Positions 44,885-56,082 of a stretch of DNA of 64,000 nucleotides are shown in pieces. The stretch is from Rhabdophis nuchalis (lineage: Eukaryota; Chordata; Lepidosauria; Squamata; Natricidae): NCBI GenBank assembly GCA_039707465.1, contig CM077644.1, forward strand, positions 214,953,962 through 215,017,961, in the 5' to 3' direction. Both the position numbers and the translations under genes were made by a program. Each line of letters opens with the position of its first letter. Position 1 is the stretch's first letter. The notes below the pieces were generated by a model. The model searched no databases and was not told where the DNA came from. It was given only the letters and a program-made list of their open reading frames with translations.

Positions 44885-46140
44885 AAAAGTAGCTGTCATT
44901 AATCTGCAGATATTGAATAAAATATTGGGTGGCATATGTTTGATTGACTCTTTGGTGTGCATGTGTGTTATTTCTGGACTCTAAGCAGTTGATCTGGATA
45001 CGGGGTCTAATTGATTTGACTTTAAAAATTTAAATTTATCAGATGTTCCAAGAAAAATGAGATTTAAAGTATTTCAGTTTTTATACAACTTCCTGGTTAG
45101 TGTTTTGGCTGTTGGGTGGATCTGAGGATATGGGCATGATATCCTCAATCCCATTAAGTGTGTTTCCATAACAAATTACATTAAATATCTCCTCCCAACC
45201 CTGGAGTTAGGCTGTCAGACCAATATGTACTTCCCATCCTTATCTAGGGCAGCAGAACTGATTATTCATAGCTGGAGAGAGCGCCAATCCTATCAACTCA
45301 ACAAGCAGGAGAAGCTGGCCAAATCAAGGTAGATAGTGCACCTGCTAGATAACAACTATTGTGAAATTGTTGTATTTTTCTATTAATCTAACTGTAGTAC
45401 AAGCCCTTTCTGTTTCATTTCTTTTGCATCTGCTGCTCCCTTTTAGGGACTGTGATTAGTAGTACTGAAACATGGGACTTATTTTAAAATAAGGATTGCG
45501 ATTGTGATTTGCAACAATGGTAGACTATCAAGTATTTTTAACATCGCTATTATTTTTAACACCTGCACACTGAAGGGTTCACTTGCAATTTTTTTTTATA
45601 TATAAGGGGACAGAACTCAGGACTAAATTCCCCAGAGATGAGCTAAAACTATTCCCACCCAATTAATCTTACAGTAAACAAGCACACAACAAGAAACAAA
45701 AATATATGTAGAATCAGTAACTTAAAATCCTAATATTGTCCAAAGGCTACACATTACATCATAAGATATATTAATATATGACATATAATAAATGAATTAT
45801 TAGACATATGTAAAATAGATACTTTTGTCTAGCCTATTGGAGATGTTCCAGAAACAATAGGACTTCGTTGCCATATTCTTATAAAAATACAAACTTGAGT
45901 TGCTTAATGTGCAAATACATTATTTGTAGGATAATGAGAAAAAGTCTGAGAAAAAAAATAAACTTTCTACAAGAAGATAATCTTTAGTTAATCCCATTAG
46001 AGTCACCATTAGTTATTTTTCCAACGTTCTTCAAAGAAATCTGGAACATGCGGACAATATAAAATCTACCATATGTTACTGAAAGTTCTAAGCAAAAGGG
46101 CCATAAGTGACAAATGCTGAGGACATCACTTCCCTACCTC
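44885..46140. other. No gene seen
   Basis: AT-rich, with no recognisable coding or repeat signature. Confidence 0.45.
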
Positions 46141-46144
46141 TGAT

Positions 46145-46225
46145 ATACTCTAGACTCAGCTAGCTAGGGAATTCTGGGACTTGAGTCCACACATCTACAA
46201 GTTGCCATGGTTCTTGATTGAGAAA
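46145..46225. mobile_element. Fold-back hAT MITE fragment
   Basis: GGAATTCTGGGACTTGAGTC then CACACATCTACAAGTTGCCA is the right arm of the 5903-6008 family. The rest is lost. Confidence 0.45.
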
Positions 46226-46759
46226 AATGGTGCCAAAGGTAAACAAAATTCCCAAGCTAGTACCACAAACCTGCAGTAGTTCCATAAACAAGCAGATATA
46301 ATCTCTTTCCAGTTGCCCCTCCCCAGAATCTAAGATACTGAATAATACAGTGAATCGAAACAATAACCTGTGGCTGAACTGGCTTTATTTGACCAGACAT
46401 TCCACAAGTTTATTTTGAAGACAATTACATTTTATAACCTGTCATTCACTCCCAAAATTACTCCTGTCTCTGATAGATTCAGACTGTTAGGAAAAATTAA
46501 CATTTTATTGAACAATAACACTGAAAACATAACATAGGATATGTTATTGATTTTTACAAAGGCACATCAACAAAGTTTTGCAAGTATTAGCAGCATCTTT
46601 TCTTCTGTATTAACAGTATTCTTCTGGGTTTCCTTTTCTCACTCAAATCTTTCTCCCTTCTTTTAATTTGCACTTCAACATCTTTAATTTCTGTTTTCTT
46701 CCCTCATTCTTTATGTAGAATTTTTGTCATATTGCTTATCCATCAGAAATCTAAAATGG

Positions 46760-47272
46760 TTTGATCATGGGATCTGGTTCAAGTGGGTGATACCCGAAGG
46801 GATGCTGGTGTTCTGGGAAGGAGGTAGAGTAAAGATTAAAACAGTTGCTGAGGCGGAAGCCTTTCTTAAAAAACATTCCTCTGTCCTGGGAGAAGATCCA
46901 GGGGGGGCAGGGGGAGCCATGGCCCCGCCCGCTGGGGGCCCGGGGGAGAAGGGGGAAGATACAATTGCCAAGAGACTTAGATCTAAAAAATAACTTTGCC
47001 CTTGTTTTTCTTTTGAGTAATATTGTATGATATTTGTAATCTGGATTTTTGCAATTGACTGACAGTATATAACTGAAAAATTTAGGAATATGTACTTGCT
47101 CCCAGCTTGTAGTGTTATGTGAAATGTTTCTTTTTTTTTCTTTTTAATAATGTAATTTGAGGTTCCGGAGGAGCTGACGACTTTGACGTGACCACTCTCA
47201 AAATTTCTATGTAACCCTTACCCTACCCCACAAAAAATGTAAACTCAATAAAACTTTTTTCAATATAAAAAA
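46760..47272 (+). mobile_element. ORF1-only L1 (HAL1-like), 5'-truncated copy
   Basis: Starts inside ORF1 at the codons for FDHGIWFKW and encodes the last 77 residues of the ORF1 protein (stop at 46991-46993). It then runs straight into the same 3' UTR as 22481-24474, with AATAAA near 47247 and a short A run. AGAAATCTAAAATGG is duplicated exactly at 46745-46759 and 47273-47287. The ORF1 stop to poly(A) distance is about the same as in the full-length copy, so the lack of ORF2 is shared by two independent insertions. Confidence 0.88.
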
Positions 47273-47289
47273 AGAAATCTAAAATGGGA

Positions 47290-47640
47290 CTGAGAAAGAC
47301 TGCTAGGAATCAGAAGAGTAGGAAAAATAATTTAAAACAGCAATGGCCCCATTGCCGAGGGAGCCATTTTTGTCGTCTTATCCCAGGGTTGTTTTTGTTT
47401 TTGTTTTTATGCTATTTACTAGTGTAACTTTTTATATTTTTATCAGTTTTATTTTGGCTATTTTATTTATTCTATGCTGCCCAGAATTTCTTTTGGGGAA
47501 TGTGAGATTATATTTTTGGCTTTCTGTCTTTCTGGTGATGAGCCGAAAGGCAAAAAAGGAAACAGTATGTCTCCTCCCTTAATTGGGGCCTAACAGGGTG
47601 TTGTGGAACAATTACAGATACTTATCCTCCTGTCTCAGCT
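47290..47640. other. No feature seen
   Basis: T-rich sequence between the half-L1 copy and a tRNA-SINE; nothing recognised. Confidence 0.35.
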
Positions 47641-47644
47641 GATG

Positions 47645-48130
47645 CAATAAGAGAACCTGGCTGGCTGAATGGCTAAAGCAGTGATGGCTAACCTTTTTTG
47701 GTTCGCGTGCAAAAGCGGGGGGAGCGCAGGGGGGTCATGCATGGGCGTGCCACACCCATAATGCTATATGTGTGATCCCCTGCTTTTGGCATGCTTTTTT
47801 CACCCTCCCCAGGCTCCAGAGGATTTCTAGGAGCCTGGGAAGGGTGAAAACAGCCTCCTTTCCCCACATCCAGAGGCTTCAGGAGCTTCCCTGAAGCTTC
47901 CAAAGGGCGAAAAACGGCCTCAAAAGAAGGCCTAAATCAGCTGGCCAGCGCACACATGCACGCTAGTGCTGACAGGGCAACGCCTCGCGTGCCCCAAGAA
48001 ATGGAAAAGGTGGCACCCGTGCAATAGGTTCGCCATCACTGGGCTAAAGGCTCTTGCCTGATATGCAATACAGCCCCGGTTCGAATCCCAGTAAGGGTAT
48101 GGCTAGCTGATGAGAGCTAAAAAGCTCGAA
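47645..48130 (+). mobile_element. tRNA-derived SINE split by a hAT MITE
   Basis: CTGGCTGAATGGCTAAAG (A-box-like) is separated from GGCTCTTGCCTGATATGCAA and CGGTTCGAATCCCAGTAAGG (clear B box) by the hAT 47679-48041. Without the insert and one TSD the tRNA-like head is continuous. The body after 48090 is short and AT-rich. Confidence 0.65.
47679..48041 (+). mobile_element. hAT-type MITE (CAGTGATGGC family), perfect TSD
   Basis: CAGTGATGGCTAACCTTTTT to AATAGGTTCGCCATCACTG. GGCTAAAG is exactly duplicated at 47671-47678 and 48042-48049. Confidence 0.88.
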
Positions 48131-48181
48131 ATAGATCTATACTAGTCTCCCTGATTTATTTATTGATCAGCTCATAAAACT

Positions 48182-48232
48182 AACACACACACACACACAC
48201 ACATAATTGTTCCACAACACACACACACACAT
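48182..48232. repeat. (CA)n microsatellite, interrupted
   Basis: Two CA runs separated by TAATTGTTCCACAA. Confidence 0.9.
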
Positions 48233-48234
48233 AT

Positions 48235-49164
48235 AATATAATTAATGATTAATAAATCAAAAGCAAAAAAAGTCTGCATATAATGACCCAAAACAATGCT
48301 TGGTTATATACACATGCAAATACTAAGCCATGCTTCTTTTTAGCCTGTGATTTGAATGGCTGGCTTTGTCATAGGAATGTATGGCTTGCCTTCTGAGAAA
48401 CTACACAAATACCTGATTTATTGGTGGTTTATAAATTTTACTTGCCATAACAAGTTGTCCTGGCTCATTCTTTCTGTTTAGGTGCCCTGCCTGAACTCTT
48501 CACCAGGCTACAACTGAGTGGGAGAGAATTGGCTAGAAAATGAAACTATACTCCTAAGAATTGTTCACTGGCACTTTTCCAAAAATAGTTCTCCATTCTA
48601 ATTTGGCTTGGCAGAAGGTTTTCTTTCTGCCTGAATTTCCTTCTCACAAGCTGCCTCTCAAGACATCCTGTGGAGCTTCTTGCCTGCTATTTTTCCAGAA
48701 AATGAAAATGTAAAGGGACTGTGGCTTCTTTAATCACATCCTGTAGAACGTAATCTTAAAATTTTGTAACTAATTTTAATAAACCACTACAGCTAGAAAT
48801 ATAACCAACTCTCCAATTTTGTTCTAATGCTAGGAATTTTTTTGTTGGTGAAGTATTTCATCAGTTTCCTTGCAATATCCCAGAAGTGCTGATTATAAGT
48901 GTAAGTATTATATCAAAGTGTGGGCACTGGGCAGAAAACAAACTATGGTACATTGATCACAAGTCCATCAAGCAACAGGATTCCAGATCTCCAGGTGGAG
49001 TTTTCCTCACACTCCCTGGGCATGGCAGATATTGAACCCAGAACCTTTGCATGTATTTGCCTTTATCGCAGCAACTTCCAAGACACACAGTATGACTGTT
49101 TCTTGGGTATATTTTTATTTTTATTTGCCTTTTAATTAAACTTGTGGTGTCCATAATGGCATAC
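48235..49164. other. No gene seen
   Basis: Mostly unremarkable. Around 48955-49060 TCCAGATCTCCAGGTGGAG and GATATTGAACCCAGAACCTT hint at an antisense tRNA-headed SINE remnant, too weak to call. Confidence 0.35.
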
Positions 49165-49172
49165 ATGTTACG

Positions 49173-49313
49173 CAGAAGTGGGTTGCCAATTTTTTTTACT
49201 ACCGGTTTGGGCGCGCTCCCACACTTCTGCACATGCACAGAACCGGGCGGGCAGAGCCTCCCGCCTCCACCGGTTCAACCGATCCAAGCCTATCCAGCAG
49301 CAACCCATCTCTG
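49173..49313 (+). mobile_element. Short hAT-type MITE
   Basis: CAGAAGTGGGTTGCCAATTT to AGCAACCCATCTCTG. ATGTTACG (49165-49172) and ATGTTAGG (49314-49321) match at 7 of 8. Sister of 28220-28388. Confidence 0.78.
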
Positions 49314-49409
49314 ATGTTAGGGAAACGGGATCAAAATTTTGCATTTCTTCACAGAATGCCACCGGAAACAATACAAGGCATGACATGTATGCATTCACAA
49401 TATAACTTT

Positions 49410-49490
49410 AGAATAAGGTTTCCCAACCTTGGCAACTTTAAGATGCAAGGACATAGAATCCCAGAATTCCCCAGCCAGCCATGTAGGAAG
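49410..49490 (+). mobile_element. Fold-back hAT MITE, left arm
   Basis: GGTTTCCCAACCTTGGCAAC, then TAGAATCCCAGAATTCCCCA; the second arm is absent. Confidence 0.55.
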
Positions 49491-49494
49491 TCAA

Positions 49495-50545
49495 TGGGTC
49501 TTTTAATATCAGTTTTAATAATTGTCCAATAAACTCTTTAAAAGATTGTATATTTCAGAAGGCACAGAACCAGACGCAATTAACCTATTTAGGTGGTGCC
49601 ACCAGAAACAAAGTTCAGAATGACGTCAATGAAGTTTAACTCAGATAAATAATTTTTCTATACTTAGAAGTCAAATACACATGTATGAGGTGATAATATA
49701 TATGTATGTGTTTGTATCTTTCCAATGCACATTTTAACATCTTGGGCTTTGTTTGCACAATTTTCTTTTGAGTTTTATATTTCAATTTTTTGAATAAAAT
49801 AAAGTAATAATAAAGAAAAATCTCTGCCTATGCATAGTTATCCAAAAGCTGGACAGCCCAATATAACTGGATTCCTGCATTGAAGAGGACATTGGACAAA
49901 ACAGCTTCTTTCAGTTCAATGTTTATATGCTTCTATCCAGCAAGCATCCCTTATAAGTGGTTAAAATAATCTTGTGTGCAAAACCTTTGTAGTTATGTTA
50001 GAGCTAGAACTGATGCTACCCATTCCACAATCCACAGGTCTAATAAGATAAACAATATAGAAGTGACTATGGAATGGAATGGGAAAGCAATGCCAAGGTC
50101 ATTTTTTCTTGTCTAATGGAAGAAAAAAAATGTGTGGAATAATTACATAGAGAAAGCATAGTATTTATTTAGAAAAGCAAAATCGTTAAAAAGCTTCAAG
50201 CTAGATTATTTAAAAACAATGTTTAAGGGAGGAAGGGAAGAGATGGAAAAAAATCTACTGAAGAGGAATGCTTGCTCATTATTTGTCCACATTTATTTGG
50301 CCGTAATGAGAACTAATCCTCCTCTTGCAGTTTAATTCTTAAAAATATTTAACTACTATGGTTACTTTTGATGGTTAAGAAAAAAAAAGATGGTGTTTCC
50401 ATTACATGGTTTGTTGTGATTCTTGTGATCAATATCAATGAAAACATTTTATTCAAACATGTTGTATTGATTTAGCAAAACCTACTAATTTTCTCCAAAT
50501 ATTAGCCTCATCAGTTTTCTATCAGCACCTTTTTGTCTGCTATTC
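49495..50545. other. No gene seen
   Basis: AT-rich sequence; nothing recognised. Confidence 0.4.
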
Positions 50546-50553
50546 CTCTAGCT

Positions 50554-50689
50554 CAGGGGTTCCCAAACTTAGCAACTTGAAGACTTGTGGAACTTTAACT
50601 TCCAGAATTCTTCAGCCAGCTCTGCTGGCTGGAGAATTCTGGGAGTTGAAGCCCACAAGTCTTCAAGTTGCCAAGTTTGGGAACCCCTG
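50554..50689. mobile_element. Fold-back hAT MITE, perfect TSD
   Basis: CAGGGGTTCCCAAACTTAGC pairs with GCCAAGTTTGGGAACCCCTG, with AGCCAGCTCTGCTGGCT at the centre. CTCTAGCT is duplicated exactly at 50546-50553 and 50690-50697. The 136-bp element can fold into one long hairpin. Confidence 0.88.
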
Positions 50690-50697
50690 CTCTAGCT

Positions 50698-52517
50698 CAA
50701 ATCTATTCTCTTCAGGGAAAGGTTTCCCTCCTGTGGAAACTTATTTAAATTTAAGGGGGGAAACCAGTATCATCATGCACCATACAGTATGTAGAGAAAC
50801 CTAGCCCCTTTGTCGATGCTGGTTGAGAAGAGCATTTGGGAAAGGTGTTGTAGGAGAGGGGAAATGATTATTGCCAAGTTTCTGTTAGAAGTTTTAATAT
50901 ATATTGGGACATTGTAAAGATTACCTGTAAGATTAATATTCATCAGGTGAATATGTATTTTCCACAATAGTGACCAACCAGATGTAAATAATAAGTATGT
51001 CCAGGACCACATGAAACCACTTTATTGTGGATCTTAATTAAGGTAGGCAAAGGATTGAATAGAAAACTTTTAATACTTTCTCATTATGAACACATACCAT
51101 TTTATTATTTTATCACAGCTAAATTTGACAATCCTTCAACTCAGAAGCCATTTTATTACTTTATCACAGCAAACAAAAGAAGAGTTCAAGGATACATTCC
51201 TCAAAGGTCCATTTTATTAGAGATGTCATATTGGCACATGTGGGAAAATCCGAATCTGAAAGTAAGTCCAAGTCCCTGCCCCAGCATCCACAGGTCCATC
51301 ACATGATCCGATCAATGCACCATCCTAGCTGGAGATACTCCCCAGTCACTCCCCTCCAGGTGCAGGGCAGAATAATGGTCTTGACTCTCAGAGAAAAGAA
51401 TGTTATTTTGACTACATATCTCTCCAGCTCCATGCAATCCCCCCCTCCCAGTTTCCCACAGCACTAAATGTGGCAGGCCTAAAGATCCAAGGCCCCAAAT
51501 GGCTTCCAGGCCTGACACTCCTGTGCTGCAGCTTCTTTAAAACCTACACATGTGTTAGCTTGTAGTGATTCTGAGGAGTTTTACACACACACACACACAC
51601 CTTTCTCTGCAAGCCCCTAGGACAGCTTAGACAATCAGACCAGCACTGAGAAAAAAACTTTATCTTTGACAATCACATCTAACATTTTTTTCTTCTTTCT
51701 TCCACAATCCTGAAGCTTATCGTCTGTGTAAAAAGGCCCATAATAAAGTATAGAAAGGCAGGTGATTGGCTACAATGAGTTTTTGGCACAATGACAAAGA
51801 ACATTGAATAGGCTGGCTTTAGTTCCCATGAGGAACACGTATCACAGCAAAAAGAAATTTCTTTACATTGGAATAGTAGTGTGTGAGGAGGCTTAGAAAT
51901 TGAAACCAAAGTTATGTGCCAGTTTCAACTCTGGAAAAGAGTCTATTTCTCCTCCCAGCACGCTTGTTTTAAAGCAATATCCTTGGATTTTATATTTATG
52001 ATCACATCATAATTGGGGAAAAAACATTTTGGAAGTTGTTTCTGTGAATATGAGCCCCTGTGTCCATGGAAAATAATCAAGTATGTCAGGATTTGATAAG
52101 TCCTTCAGGACATTGGGTTCATTAGAGTTCAAAAAGAGAATAAAATATTTTGATAAAATTTGCTAAGAAGACTGAAATGTAATGATTATTTTGTTATTCA
52201 AATCTAAAAATGTACAAAAAGCTTAATGCTATGGCTTGCATTTAACACACCTACCATGAAGAATTGCAACAATATTTTTCTTTCGATTCAACACACCGTG
52301 CACAAATATTGCTAACAAGTAAAAAAAATACTGTATCATGATTCTGTATGAAGTTTGAGATGAAAATGAGAATTATAATTTTGAAAAGTGGTAATAAAAA
52401 GCATTTAAAACCTCAAGTACACTTTCCCTAAGACACAGTGTCTTTTTTACATTTCCATGATAGTATTTTAAGATGGTTTCCTAGGTGATGTCTTTTGCCA
52501 AAAAACTCATAGTTTTA
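50698..52517 (-). other. NLN 3' flank, presumably including its 3' UTR
   Basis: This lies immediately 3' of the NLN stop codon on the minus strand. No AATAAA signal was seen on the minus strand close to the stop. The nearest clear candidates are at 51020-51215, where a CCATTTTATTA motif (TTTATT on the plus strand) recurs three times. The end of the transcript is therefore unresolved. Nothing else coding is seen. Confidence 0.4.
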
Positions 52518-52649
52518 CTAAGTACATAATCCTTTACTCAATAAAAATGCTTTTTGGTTTGGCTTACGACCTAAAAAGTTTTGGAGCATGTCCATCCCAT
52601 CTAATGAGCCTCCAGGCTTCAAGATAAGATTTTTGTACTTCATTCCAGC
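52518..52649 (-). CDS. NLN: Neurolysin, terminal coding exon
   Basis: Encodes the last 43 residues and the TAG stop (52518-52520). The sequence [20 protein letters not shown] then [20 protein letters not shown] and LCT matches the C-terminal helix region of neurolysin (M3 family, mitochondrial/cytosolic oligopeptidase that cleaves neurotensin and other short peptides). The acceptor TTTTAG lies at 52650-52651, phase 0, and joins the exon at 56083-56219. It is closer to NLN than to its paralogue THOP1: there is no longer Cys-rich THOP1-type tail. The protein ends in Leu-Cys-Thr; the Cys is a departure from the mammalian ends I recall. Confidence 0.93.
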   Translation of the reverse strand, partial: AGMKYKNLILKPGGSLDGMDMLQNFLGRKPNQKAFLLSKGLCT

Positions 52650-53826
52650 CTAAAACAATAAAAATAAAATGAGTAGGTTAACATTTCGTGTTTATATAAA
52701 CTTTATAAATTCACAAAAAAAGTAAAGATAAAGGAAATCTGCCTCAATGGTAACAGTTTGTAGCTCTCTCATGAGCCACAAGCTTTTATCCCCCCCCCCC
52801 CCCCCCCAGCAATATGTCATTCCACAATGTGACTGGCACGGACATGATGAAGTCACCCATGCTCATAAGTTTCCATGTGACAAGAAAATATTTTAAAAGC
52901 ATCTTATACTGACAAAGAAGATCAATGGACATTGGGCTCTCTGAGACAAACACATGAAGGGTCTTTAAAAAAAAAATCACAGTCTCATTTTGTGGCCAAG
53001 TTTTGTATACGGTAATCTGCTCTTAGCAGAGTTCACAGTGTGCAGAATGCTTTCCTGATCATTTATTACAAAAATTTACCTGGCATTCAGTCAATCCCTG
53101 CCTCTACTTCCCCAGGGTTCTCTGTTACATAATTATGAGAATATGCTTTGTGTTTCTATAATCCTTTCAGAAGGTTGTTTTCCTTTGGAATGTTTTCATA
53201 GCCATGGATTGTTCCAATAAAACAATAATCCAAAACTATCTATGGCACCTAAAAAGCTAACAGATTTAACAGTATAAAATTTCATAGACAAGTCCCTGCT
53301 TCACTAAAGCAGATTGTTATCTTCTATTGGCAGTGTATATTTATCCATCTCTGCCAGCTGAAAGTTTTAACCGCAACATGTTATGTGGAAGAAGAAGGCA
53401 TGATATGATTAAATGTACTGGGCCTTGTCTTTGTGGTTGGGCATGTGGTAGAATCTACCCAAGAAACCCACACATTAACATGGTTACCTTTGTTGAAGCA
53501 TTAATAGCTAAGATATGGGCTTTGTTACTGTAGTCAACTATATTAATCTATGGATTCAGCAGACGCCTTTACTACCCAATGACAGTCTTTCATGAAGTTG
53601 AGTGGGACATAACAGAGAAGCTAATAGGTTTGGGTCCCCCCCCCCCTTAATAGTACATCTCCATTGCGTTCCCAGTATCATTCCACTTTATATATACATA
53701 TCTGAAAATGTTCTTCCATTCATCCAAATCTTGGGAATTGCTTTCACATGATATTTTGCTGTTATCTACCTTCTTCTGAAGACTAATCAATTTGAAATAA
53801 TAGAAAATACTTGGAGCTCTGGTTTT
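52650..53826 (-). other. NLN intron, proximal part
   Basis: Part of the 3.4-kb intron 52650-56082. It contains poly-C runs at about 52790-52807 and 53637-53646 and otherwise AT-rich sequence. No exon signature. Confidence 0.5.
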
Positions 53827-54095
53827 AGATTTTGACAGTGGTTTGCTCCCCAAGCTTGTTTCATTTTAGTTTCTGAACATTTCGTTACCTGACTAGGTAA
53901 CATGATCAGCAGGATTATTTTGTCCTATTCTTTTTTAACTTATATATGCCTTGTTTGTCACTGGAACACAAGTCATATATAAGCTAAAGGGGAATAGGAC
54001 AAGAAAATCCTGCTGATGATGTTATCTAGTCTGGTAATGAAATGTTCAGAAACAAAATTGAAACAAGCTTGATGAGCAAACCACTGCCAAAAACT
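53827..54095. mobile_element. Long inverted repeat, possibly Penelope-like, with hammerhead-like cores
   Basis: Two arms of about 122 bp (53827-53948 and 53973-54095) are inverted copies around a 24-bp loop: GGTTTGCTCCCCAAGCTTGT on the left pairs with ACAAGCTTGATGAGCAAACC on the right. The right arm has CTGATGA (54013-54019), a hairpin at 54021-54038, then GAAA (54039-54042). The left arm has the same on the minus strand (53909-53880), with CTGATCA and a perfect GTTACC..GGTAAC stem. This resembles a hammerhead catalytic core with one extra U after CUGAUGA. Penelope-like elements are known to carry hammerheads and inverted terminal repeats. Family and activity are unproven. Confidence 0.5.
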
Positions 54096-54429
54096 AACTC
54101 ATTTTACATATAATTTTCACACCAGTTCTGAATATTCCTGGAGGCATCTACTGGTGATAAAGATAAAAGATCCATATAACTGGTAAAATTCAATTCATAC
54201 TCAAGCTGTATGAAGACAGCTGGATGTGAAATAGTGAGATTATTATAAGCTCTTTTACTTGTTTTCCAATATATCATTGATACTAGGGCTGCTTGCAAAT
54301 TAGCTATATAGTTTTACTCATAACTACCATATTTTTGGAATGGAGTATAAGATGCACTTTAGTTTTTGGGGAGGAAACTAAGAGGAATTTTTTTTTTGCC
54401 TCTGCTTACCAGCATCCATGGTATTCAGC

Positions 54430-54697
54430 TGACACATGGTAACAAGATCAGCCAATGAATAGGCATAGCAACTAAGTCAGCCAATGAGGGCTATTTGGAC
54501 TCTTAAATTTGCTGTAGGAGCAACAAGGAGCCTGGCTTAGCAGAGAACTGAAAGGGAAACTGCTTGTGTTTTGCTTATATTTACTGCTACCTTGGAAAAC
54601 CTGCTTTTGGTAATGTATTGTATATTATTATTACTTTGAATCCTGCTGAATCAGTTACTGTGCTTTCTGAATGTGATTGCTGCTGCAAACTCTGACC
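54430..54697 (+). mobile_element. Second copy of the solo-LTR family
   Basis: Shares with 16920-17254, in order: AACAAGATCAGCCAATGAAT, AGGCATAGCAACTAAGTCAG, GCCAATGAGG, TGTGTTTTGCTTATATTTAC, CTGAATCAGTTACTGTG and GCAAACTCTGAC. The ends (about CTGACACATGG and CTCTGACC) are less clean and no TSD is evident. Confidence 0.65.
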
Positions 54698-54769
54698 AGC
54701 CAGGTCAGCTTTAGCACTTATTGCAGCCTGATTCAGCACAGCTGATAGGCGGGTGGATGGACTGCCGGA

Positions 54770-55257
54770 ATACCCCCATCTTTAAAGCGCTCCATGGCTC
54801 GGGACCTAGCTACATGCGGGATCGGATCCTGCATCCTCACGGCCGATTCGCTCCCACAGAGAGGGACTTCTCCGGGTGCCGTCCACGAGACTTTGTCAGC
54901 GGGCGACGCCCAGGGGAAGGGCCTTCTCTGTGGCGGGCCCAGCCCTCTGGAACAACCTTCCCCCCGATATCAGGACAACCACGGACCTCCGCTCCTTCCG
55001 CTTAAAATTAAAGACACACTTTTTTCGCCTGGCCGGCCTTGGGTAGTCTCTTTTTAGGTTAGGGGTTTTAGGGGTAATTTTTAGTTTAGTTTATGGGTTT
55101 TAGCGCAGGATTAATTTAATTCATTTTTAATTTTGTATTTTGTATTTTGTCGGTGGTCTTATTTGTATTTTTAATTGCCTGTGCCCCGCCTCGAGTCCCC
55201 TTGGGGAGAGAGAGCGGGATATAAAATTAAATTATTATTATTATTATTATTATTATT
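54770..55257 (+). mobile_element. L2-clade LINE 3' end
   Basis: Starts CCATCTTTAAAGCGCTCCAT (RT residues IFKALHGSGPSYMRDRI) and passes through the GGGAAGGGCCTTCTCTGTGG block. The 3' UTR ends in CCCCTTGGGGAGAGAGAGCG and an (ATT)n tail at about 55227-55257. It lies within the NLN intron, antisense to the gene. Confidence 0.82.
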
Positions 55258-55431
55258 AATCAGTTGTTCCAGGCTGCAGGGATTGCCACAGACTATCGCT
55301 GCCTCCATGCCTTGCATTTTTGGCCTCTGGTGGGACTGGCTGGGGCTACATTTGGTGTGTAAGACGCACCCACATTTTCACCCTCTCTTTTGGGGGGAAA
55401 AGGTGTGTCTTATACTTTGAAAAATACAGTA

Positions 55432-56082
55432 GTTACTCCTCTTTTAACTAAACCAAACATTAGATCTAATTCTTCATGATACCTTCTGCTTTTCTGGTTA
55501 TACTAGAATTCACTTACTGCCCCATATATTAGTAGAATCTAGTCCTTCCTGCTCTTCAAGAAATATTTCAAGTTCTGTCTACTTTCCTCCATTATTTTCC
55601 TTCAACATTTCCTTTCTCATCTGTCAAATTTTCAATTTTGTTTCAGTTATTTTCCATCTGGCATTATATATATTGGGTTTCAAAAGAAACTAATAAAGCT
55701 AATAAAGATATTTTATTAGTATTACTTAAAGGAACGATTGATCTTTATTTAACAATATACTTCATCAGGACTGAGAAGCTCTCACAATTAAAACAATAAA
55801 TATAGTAAAGCATATTAAATTTTAAGCAAACATTAAAATATCTCAATATAAACTTTATGATTTGTTAGAAAGTAAGGCCCTGGAACAAATATAGCAGCAA
55901 AATGCATGGCTTTAATAAAAATGCCAAGATTGTCTTTAGCTATTTTATATTAAACAAGCCAGATTCAATCTTGAAAGAGACAACATACATTTTGTTACTT
56001 CCTTTCTGCTATCATGTTGTCCTCCTATACTTAGAAACAGGTGATGAAGAAGGATAACAAAGAATAAAACTAGTTTCCTTAC
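55432..56082 (-). other. NLN intron, distal part
   Basis: AT-rich intron sequence leading to the donor GTAAGG at 56077-56082. Nothing else recognised. Confidence 0.5.

Larger units (their letters stand above)
54327..55429. mobile_element. Mariner-like MITE broken by LTR and L2 insertions
   Basis: The left end CCATATTTTTGGAATGGAGT and right end GTCTTATACTTTGAAAAATA then CAG are inverted relatives of 11831-12668, with TA at 54325-54326 and 55430-55431. Inside are an LTR copy (about 54430-54697) and an L2 fragment (54770-55257). It lies in an NLN intron. Confidence 0.65.

Noticed and set aside
47645..48130. tRNA gene
   Set aside because: A and B boxes are present but the acceptor stem is not formed and the body continues as a SINE; no clover-leaf can be drawn.
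54013..54042. Active hammerhead ribozyme
   Set aside because: An extra base sits between CUGAUGA and stem II and I could not identify convincing stems I and III with a UH cleavage site; kept only as hammerhead-like.
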